This document shows, piece after piece, positions 59,801 to 64,000 of a stretch of DNA of 64,000 bases; position 1 is the first letter of the stretch; each line of letters begins with the position of its first letter. The stretch is from G963662605 sp963667005. Its GTDB lineage: Bacteria > Bacteroidota > Ignavibacteria > Ignavibacteriales > Ignavibacteriaceae. The notes below the pieces were generated by a model. It did no database searches. It saw only the letters and a program-made list of their open reading frames with translations, and was not told where the DNA came from. The DNA lies in the NCBI GenBank assembly GCA_963667005.1, contig OY762937.1:1860001-1924000 (forward strand), given 5' to 3'. Both the position numbers and the translations under genes were made by a program.

Positions 59801-60383
59801 GGTCAATTCGAATAATAAGAGCCCCGATCACTGTTGAATCTCTTCCAACGGTCTTAAGCAGGGGGATAATCATGTCGAGGTGAACTTTTCCGACGATGTC
59901 GTTATAATGAAGCTTTGAAATGATAGGGGTTTTACGATTAATTGCTTCTAATCCTGAATTTTTTGCGGTAATTCCTATCTTTCGATAATAATCATCTGTA
60001 ACTAATTTCACCTCCATTGCAGGAGATGTCAGCGCCACCCCAAAATATTCAGAATTATGATCTATACTTCTCAGTTTTAGAAGAATATCATTTTTTAAAC
60101 TGATATTATTTGTGTCGTGATAGAAATCTTCAACATGTTTTATAAAGAGATTATCCTGCATGATTGAATATGCATCCTCTAATCTTTCCTCGGTCCATTT
60201 TTCAATCTGCGCAATTTTTAATTGAGCAATTGTCGCCAATTCTTCATTTTTGGTTTTTGTAATCGTCTCTTTCTGCAGGGTATAGATGAGTGTGCTGGTT
60301 AAAACGATCAAGGTTGCGACCACAAAGAAAAGAATAACGAGCGAGATGGGCGTCTTGAATGTGGAAGATTTGATTTTAGTCAT
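56892..60383 (-). CDS. Hybrid sensor histidine kinase
   Basis: A 1163-residue protein. N-terminal membrane helix (about 14-38), extracellular dCache-like sensor (about 40-305), second helix (about 310-333), PAS (about 355-470), GAF (about 480-640), PAS (about 655-775), HisKA with phospho-acceptor His798 (MSHELRTP), HATPase (GIGIS, GTGLGLT) and a receiver with Asp1093 (ILMDINLG). It phosphorylates itself and transfers to its own receiver; the ligand and output partner are unknown. Monocistronic, downstream of the guaBA operon. Confidence 0.9.
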   Translation of the reverse strand: MTKIKSSTFKTPISLVILFFVVATLIVLTSTLIYTLQKETITKTKNEELATIAQLKIAQIEKWTEERLEDAYSIMQDNLFIKHVEDFYHDTNNISLKNDILLKLRSIDHNSEYFGVALTSPAMEVKLVTDDYYRKIGITAKNSGLEAINRKTPIISKLHYNDIVGKVHLDMIIPLLKTVGRDSTVIGALIIRIDPDKFLYPSIQAWPQKSASGEVILLQVENDTLVYTNNLRFRPHSALRLKTKLSNSYRTGIQMIKDGYHFMNGNDYRGEKVIAYAGPISNTSWLLLAKVDQEEAYAAIRVRAIYLTLITLLLLLIEGIILWIFWKRISSRHKKDIERALLDKKALQHHFEYLIKYANDIILLADLSRKIIESNNKAEEIYGYDRAEFLHLRFEDLWGNSTSTNIPQAMEKIGENEGLLCESEHQKKDGSSFHVEMSIRLISIENLRYYQIIIKDVDERKKAEKRIVQLMRIYDLLSSVNQSMMRATTREELLRDVCEVAYRKGQFNLVWVDKISNYSDAIERIVTLGYESDKLLDLFNITNKNLRETAYIKSIVKNEILIENDIISSPLYSDEVKNKLKTVFRSRVSFPFKIDDEFTGAIVFCSKEKDFFTKDECDLLLALVKDIEFANEYLTSNEIRKRTEQLLFQTNQRLQLVLNNIPQRVFWKDSNSIYLGCNQAYARDCGLKDINSISGISDFDLFDKETATYFREDDQIVLSTNAPKLNYEELQRRHDGTLAWIRMSKMPLFDKDGQKLGVLGSYEDITEWKKLREQLIAAKENAEEMSRLKSSFLANMSHELRTPMIGILGYTEIMQEEIEDPKFKDMAQRTYISASRLLETLNQILDLSRIEANRIDVLFKDCDIIAIVDEVVGLFRETAVKKGLLLTLHSELDTLVVYTDSRILSQVMNNLLNNAIKFTNHGSVRVHVSQILEDTQYWAQVEVTDTGIGISPENQDIIWEEFRQVSEGRNRGFEGTGLGLTITRKFIERLHGTITLTSEAAKGSTFCVRIPLKQRILSMQRTDMQVIDKTENLVADAAVSVTKAKLLLVENDNTTIDIIRIYFRGRYDLDVVTNAPDAIQIAQDKQFDAILMDINLGIGLTGMDAVKQIKAMSSYKNTPIAALTAFAMMGDKEEFLEGGCTHYLSKPFDKITLTNLVETMLKG

Positions 60384-60636
60384 AGATTAAAAGATGCAAT
60401 TTCTCAGACAATAATATCGAACTGCAGACTCATAACTAAAGTAAGTCGCGAAGGTCAAACTTACCTTAATTTTTTATGGAATTCAATAAAAAAAACTTGA
60501 AAGTAGGTGTATTCACAGGCATTTCGCCGATTATGTAATATATTTACCGCCTTTCATGTAAATGTTTACATTGCAAAATGCTTTTTGTACTTTACATTAC
60601 TCGGAGTGTACTAATTATCAAACAAATAGAGTCGTT
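60384..60636. promoter_or_regulatory. Divergent promoter region of kinase and M13 peptidase
   Basis: 253 bp, AT-rich, no gene. It contains the 12-bp palindrome GTAAATGTTTAC near 60,560, a candidate operator. Nothing else recognised. Confidence 0.4.
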
Positions 60637-62673
60637 ATGAAATATAAAATGTATCTGCTTTGCAGCCTTCTGGCATTTGGACTTTTTGTCCCGACATTTG
60701 CGCAAGATAAGGCTGAGACTGATTTTTTGTCAGCTGCCATGGACAAAAGTGTTGATCCCGGTAAAGACTTCTTCCAATATGCTACCGGCACATGGATGAA
60801 AAACAATCCGATTCCTGCTTCAGAACGCGGATGGACTGTCGGGCATCTTGTGCAAGAAGAAACATATAACCGGTTAAAAGGGATATTGGAAGAGGCTTCA
60901 ACTTCAAAGTCGACTGCCGGTTCAAATAAACAGAAGATAGGTGATTATTATGCGGCCGGACTGGATACCGTCACGATCGAAAAGCTTGGTCTGCAGCCTT
61001 TGAAAAAAGAACTCACCCAAATTGATGCAATTAAAGATAAAAAAGCACTTCTTGGAGAAGTCATGCACTTGCAATCAATCGGTGTTGGTCCTGTGTTCAG
61101 TATGTTTATTGATCAGGATGCTATGAAGAGTGACGCATGGGCTTTGTATTTGTGGCAGGGCGGGATCGGACTTCCGGAGCGTGATTATTATTTCCGGGAT
61201 GATGCAAGGACTGACAATATCAGAAAAGAATATGTGAAACATGTAGCCAACATGTTCGTATTATCCGGTGTTAATTCTTCTGAAGCCGATGCATACGCTC
61301 AAAAAATCTTTGAGATGGAAAAGGCTATGGCTGACTCGTCGAGAAAATTAGAGGATTTGCGCGATCCGTATCTAAATTATAATAAAATGTCCGTAGGTGA
61401 CTTGCAAAAGGTTACACCGGATATCAAATGGGCCGAACTTTTTGCTAAAACCGGAATTAAGAATCTGGACAGCCTTATTATCGGGCAGCCAGAATATTAT
61501 AAACAGCTTGAAGTATTGTTGAATAAATACTCTGTCAGTGATTGGAAAGTATATCTGAAGTGGCACCTGTTAAATACGTTCGCTGATAAGTTGAGTTCTT
61601 CATTCGATAAAGAACACTTCCATTTCTGGAGAACAGTCATGTCGGGTGTGAAGGAGCAGCGTCCACGCTGGAAACGTATTCAGGATGTTATTGAGGGTGA
61701 TTTAGGCGAACTGCTCGGACAAGTATATGTTGAAAAATACTATTCTCCCGCGACTAAAAAACGTTACGAAAAACTTGTCGACGATATTATATCTGCATAC
61801 GGCGAACGAATTAAAAAACTCGATTGGATGAGTGCCGAAACAAAGCAAAAGGCTCTTGAAAAACTTGGTGCAGTAACCAAGAAAGTTGGATATCCCGATA
61901 AGTGGAAAGACTTTTCTAAACTAACCATAGTTCGTGGCGCGTACATACAAAACGCCATTGCGGCAAATCAGTTCTGGTTTAACCGGTATTTACAGAGATT
62001 AGGTAAGCCGGTTGACCGGACGGAATGGAATATGACTCCGCAAACATATAATGCATATTACAATCCATCAAACAACGAGATGGTATTGCCGGCAGCTATC
62101 TTCATTATTCCGGGAGTCCCGGATTCACTTCTTGACGACGCCGTCGTATACTCCTATGCCGGCGCCTCAACAATCGGTCATGAATTAACCCACGGATTTG
62201 ATGATCAGGGCAGACAATTCGACGCCAAAGGAAATCTCAGCAACTGGTGGCAAAAAGAAGATGAAGAAAAGTTCAATAAAAAAGCTGAGCTCATGGTTGA
62301 ACAATTCGACAACTTCGTTGTTCTTGACAGCATGCATGTTAATGGCAAAGCAACATTAGGCGAAAATATTGCCGACTTAGGCGGGCTTGTTACCGGTCTT
62401 GATGCTTTTAAAAAGACAAAGCAATATAAAGAAGGAAAACTCATCGCCGGATTGACTCCGGAACAGAGATTCTGGCTTGGCTACGCGTATGCATGGTTAG
62501 GACATAAACGTCCCGAAAGCCTTGCTCAGCAAGTGATGACTGATGTACACGCTCCGGAATATCTCCGTGTCAATGGACCGTTGAGCAACATTCCTGATTT
62601 TTATAAAGCTTTTGAGATAAAACCGGGTTCGCCGATGTATCGCAGTGATGAAAAAAGGGTGGTCATCTGGTAA
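60637..62673 (+). CDS. Secreted M13-family zinc metallopeptidase
   Basis: A 678-residue protein from ATG 60,637 (MKYKMYLLCSLLAFGLFVPTFAQ signal peptide; the frame is open upstream to 60,562 but that would hide the signal). Neprilysin-like features: PGKDFFQYATGTWM near the mature start, NAYYNPSNNEMVLPAAI, HELTH (zinc His515, His519; Glu516) and GENIADLGG (third ligand Glu576). It ends VVIW, as in the family. Degrades peptides in the periplasm or outside the cell. Confidence 0.94.
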   Translation: MKYKMYLLCSLLAFGLFVPTFAQDKAETDFLSAAMDKSVDPGKDFFQYATGTWMKNNPIPASERGWTVGHLVQEETYNRLKGILEEASTSKSTAGSNKQKIGDYYAAGLDTVTIEKLGLQPLKKELTQIDAIKDKKALLGEVMHLQSIGVGPVFSMFIDQDAMKSDAWALYLWQGGIGLPERDYYFRDDARTDNIRKEYVKHVANMFVLSGVNSSEADAYAQKIFEMEKAMADSSRKLEDLRDPYLNYNKMSVGDLQKVTPDIKWAELFAKTGIKNLDSLIIGQPEYYKQLEVLLNKYSVSDWKVYLKWHLLNTFADKLSSSFDKEHFHFWRTVMSGVKEQRPRWKRIQDVIEGDLGELLGQVYVEKYYSPATKKRYEKLVDDIISAYGERIKKLDWMSAETKQKALEKLGAVTKKVGYPDKWKDFSKLTIVRGAYIQNAIAANQFWFNRYLQRLGKPVDRTEWNMTPQTYNAYYNPSNNEMVLPAAIFIIPGVPDSLLDDAVVYSYAGASTIGHELTHGFDDQGRQFDAKGNLSNWWQKEDEEKFNKKAELMVEQFDNFVVLDSMHVNGKATLGENIADLGGLVTGLDAFKKTKQYKEGKLIAGLTPEQRFWLGYAYAWLGHKRPESLAQQVMTDVHAPEYLRVNGPLSNIPDFYKAFEIKPGSPMYRSDEKRVVIW

Positions 62674-62700
62674 GAATGTTTAGCTGGGTTTTTAAAACAA

Positions 62701-62727
62701 AAAAGGCATCCATTTGGATGCCTTTTT
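62701..62727. terminator. Bidirectional terminator between M13 peptidase and RNA helicase
   Basis: AAAAGGCATCC (62,701-62,711), loop ATTT, GGATGCCTTTT (62,716-62,726), then a T-run; A-run upstream. Serves both convergent genes. Confidence 0.9.
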
Positions 62728-62740
62728 TTTATTCTTGCAA

Positions 62741-64000
62741 TTATTTTTCAACTGCGACTTCGATATGGATTTTCTTTCCTTTGATCTTTTTACCCATCAC
62801 CGCATCAATAATTTCATCGGCGTATTTGGATGGTACATTCACAAAGGTAAACCGGTCGAAGATGTCAATTTCTCCGATCTTCTTTCCGCTGATACCGGAT
62901 TCGCCGGCAATTGCACCCAAAATATCACCGGGGCGGGCTTTGTCTTTTTTACCGACGTTCAGGAAGAGGCGTACCTGACCTTCATTGCTTCCGCCGTGTC
63001 TGTTTTTCTCTTTCTCTTTTTTCTTTCCTGATTTCTGAGAGCGTTGAGGTTGTTCCTGAATAAAATCATCAGATTCCTGTTTCTTATCAGTCGCCAACTT
63101 GAGCTTAAGTAATGCGGCGGCAACTTCAAGTGTGGTGTAATCGTCATCGGTGATTTTTTCAATCAGGTGTTCATATTTTTTTAGATCACCGGCATCAATA
63201 GATTTTTTAATCTCTTCAATGAACTGATTTTCGCGCATTTCTTCAACGTCGTCATATGAAGGAATTGGGCTTAACTTAATTCTGGTTTTGATATATCTCT
63301 GGATATCTTTCAATTTACCGATGTCACGTCCCGTGACAAAAGAAAAGGCTTTGCCTGATTTGCCCGCACGGCCGGTTCTGCCGATACGGTGAACATAATG
63401 TTCTTCATCCTGAGGAAGATCATAATTGAAAACCGCTTCAACGTCATCAACATCAAGTCCGCGTGCTGCGACATCTGTAGCGACAAGAATTTCAACATAA
63501 CCGCTGCGGAATTTTTTCATGACCTTTTCGCGGTTGCCTTGTGTCATATCACCATGAAGAACATCTGCTGAGTATCCGCGTGCCTGAAGGCGTTCGACTA
63601 ATTCGTCAGCACCTCTTTTGGTGTTCGTGAAGACAAGAGTAAGTTTCAAATTATGTAAATCAATAATTCTGCTTAACACCTCTAACTTATTTCTGTCTTT
63701 CACTTCGAAATAAACCTGTTCGGTGTTTTCGACTGTCATCACTTCATGAATGACTTTTATATGCTGCGGTTCGGTCTGATATTTTCTCGTCAGTTCCAGA
63801 ATCGGTTTAGGCATAGTTGCCGAAAACATAACCGTCTGTCTTTCCTGCGGAGTATTACGCAGAATCAATTCAATATCTTCTCTGAATCCCATATCGAGCA
63901 TTTCATCAGCTTCATCCAAAACGATTAAGCGGAGATGGGTGACATCAATGGTTCCTCTCTCAAGGTGGTCAAGAATTCTGCCCGGAGTACCGATGATAAT
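62741..64000 (-). CDS. DEAD-box RNA helicase (partial, 5' end beyond window)
   Basis: The frame is open to the right edge: GTPGRILDHLERG, VLDEADEMLDMGF (DEAD box), FSATMP (SAT motif), the second RecA domain with HGDMTQGNREKVM, TDVAARGLDVDDV and HRIGRTGRAG, then an acidic/lysine-rich spacer and a DbpA-type RNA-binding domain (RLFLNVGKKDKARPGDILGAIAG). It is a CsdA/DbpA-like helicase that probably acts in ribosome assembly or RNA decay. About the first third is missing. Confidence 0.93.
   Translation of the reverse strand: MIIGTPGRILDHLERGTIDVTHLRLIVLDEADEMLDMGFREDIELILRNTPQERQTVMFSATMPKPILELTRKYQTEPQHIKVIHEVMTVENTEQVYFEVKDRNKLEVLSRIIDLHNLKLTLVFTNTKRGADELVERLQARGYSADVLHGDMTQGNREKVMKKFRSGYVEILVATDVAARGLDVDDVEAVFNYDLPQDEEHYVHRIGRTGRAGKSGKAFSFVTGRDIGKLKDIQRYIKTRIKLSPIPSYDDVEEMRENQFIEEIKKSIDAGDLKKYEHLIEKITDDDYTTLEVAAALLKLKLATDKKQESDDFIQEQPQRSQKSGKKKEKEKNRHGGSNEGQVRLFLNVGKKDKARPGDILGAIAGESGISGKKIGEIDIFDRFTFVNVPSKYADEIIDAVMGKKIKGKKIHIEVAVEK

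Noticed and set aside
62676..63031. + strand frames downstream of the M13 peptidase
   Set aside because: They lie on the terminator and antisense to the RNA helicase C-terminus; Phe/Leu/Ser-rich shadow composition.

Overview
The window has two parts: a complete Mu-like transposable prophage (about 220-29,082) inserted in a secreted rhamnogalacturonan lyase gene, then about 35 kb of ordinary chromosome. The host looks like a member of the Ignavibacteria/Chlorobi/Bacteroidota assemblage. Two secreted proteins end in type IX secretion (T9SS) sorting domains with the NYPNPFNPST signature common in Ignavibacteria, and the genes are compact and moderately AT-rich. The exact taxon is an inference.

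Prophage. The lyase is split into a 5' piece (2-232) and a 3' piece (29,083-30,996). Up to 8 bp (ATAACGGC) is repeated at both junctions, and removing the insert restores the lyase frame. Both ends carry copies of a TTAGTTTGAGA-type motif, inverted between ends, which are probable transposase-binding sites. Read from the right end: an S24 autocleavable repressor (27,515) faces an early leftward operon, with an operator/promoter between them. The early operon holds a Ner/Cro-like protein, a CII-like regulator, MuA transposase, MuB ATPase, Gam, GemA, a Mor-like helix-turn-helix protein and a Gp49 protein fused to two Tad2-like (anti-Thoeris type) domains. A packaging/head block (13.0-19.1 kb: small and large terminase, portal, gpF with a C-terminal PBECR nuclease-like domain, gpG) reads the other way. 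A second late operon (12.8-0.3 kb, leftward) holds the protease/scaffold, major capsid protein, neck proteins, lysis genes, tail proteins, a tail chaperone with a -1 frameshift site, the tape measure, a tail-tip protein and a DNA adenine methylase at the extreme end, where Mu carries mom. A lipoprotein with a PDZ domain follows the repressor and is a likely lysogenic-conversion gene. A helically phased repeat and inverted-repeat block lies almost at the exact midpoint of the prophage, where Mu has its strong gyrase site.

Chromosome, 31-34 kb: a secreted protein with fifteen 18-residue repeats and a T9SS tail, a secreted metallophosphatase, and palindromic intergenic repeats.

Chromosome, 34-57 kb: a nucleotide-synthesis supercluster. 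pyrBIDKG run leftward; pyrC, pyrEF, purH, purM, purL, purQ, purCE, purD, purN and purF run rightward from a shared divergent region; guaB-guaA run leftward. Together they cover most of de novo UMP/CTP and IMP/GMP synthesis. carAB, purB and purA are not in the window. Several enzymes have architectures better known from eukaryotes: a PyrE-PyrF UMP synthase, and a SAICAR synthetase fused to a class II PurE as in animal PAICS. PurL is of the long form but lacks its glutaminase domain, which is supplied by a separate PurQ.

Chromosome, 57-64 kb: a large hybrid sensor kinase, a secreted M13 zinc metallopeptidase, and a DEAD-box RNA helicase that runs off the right edge.
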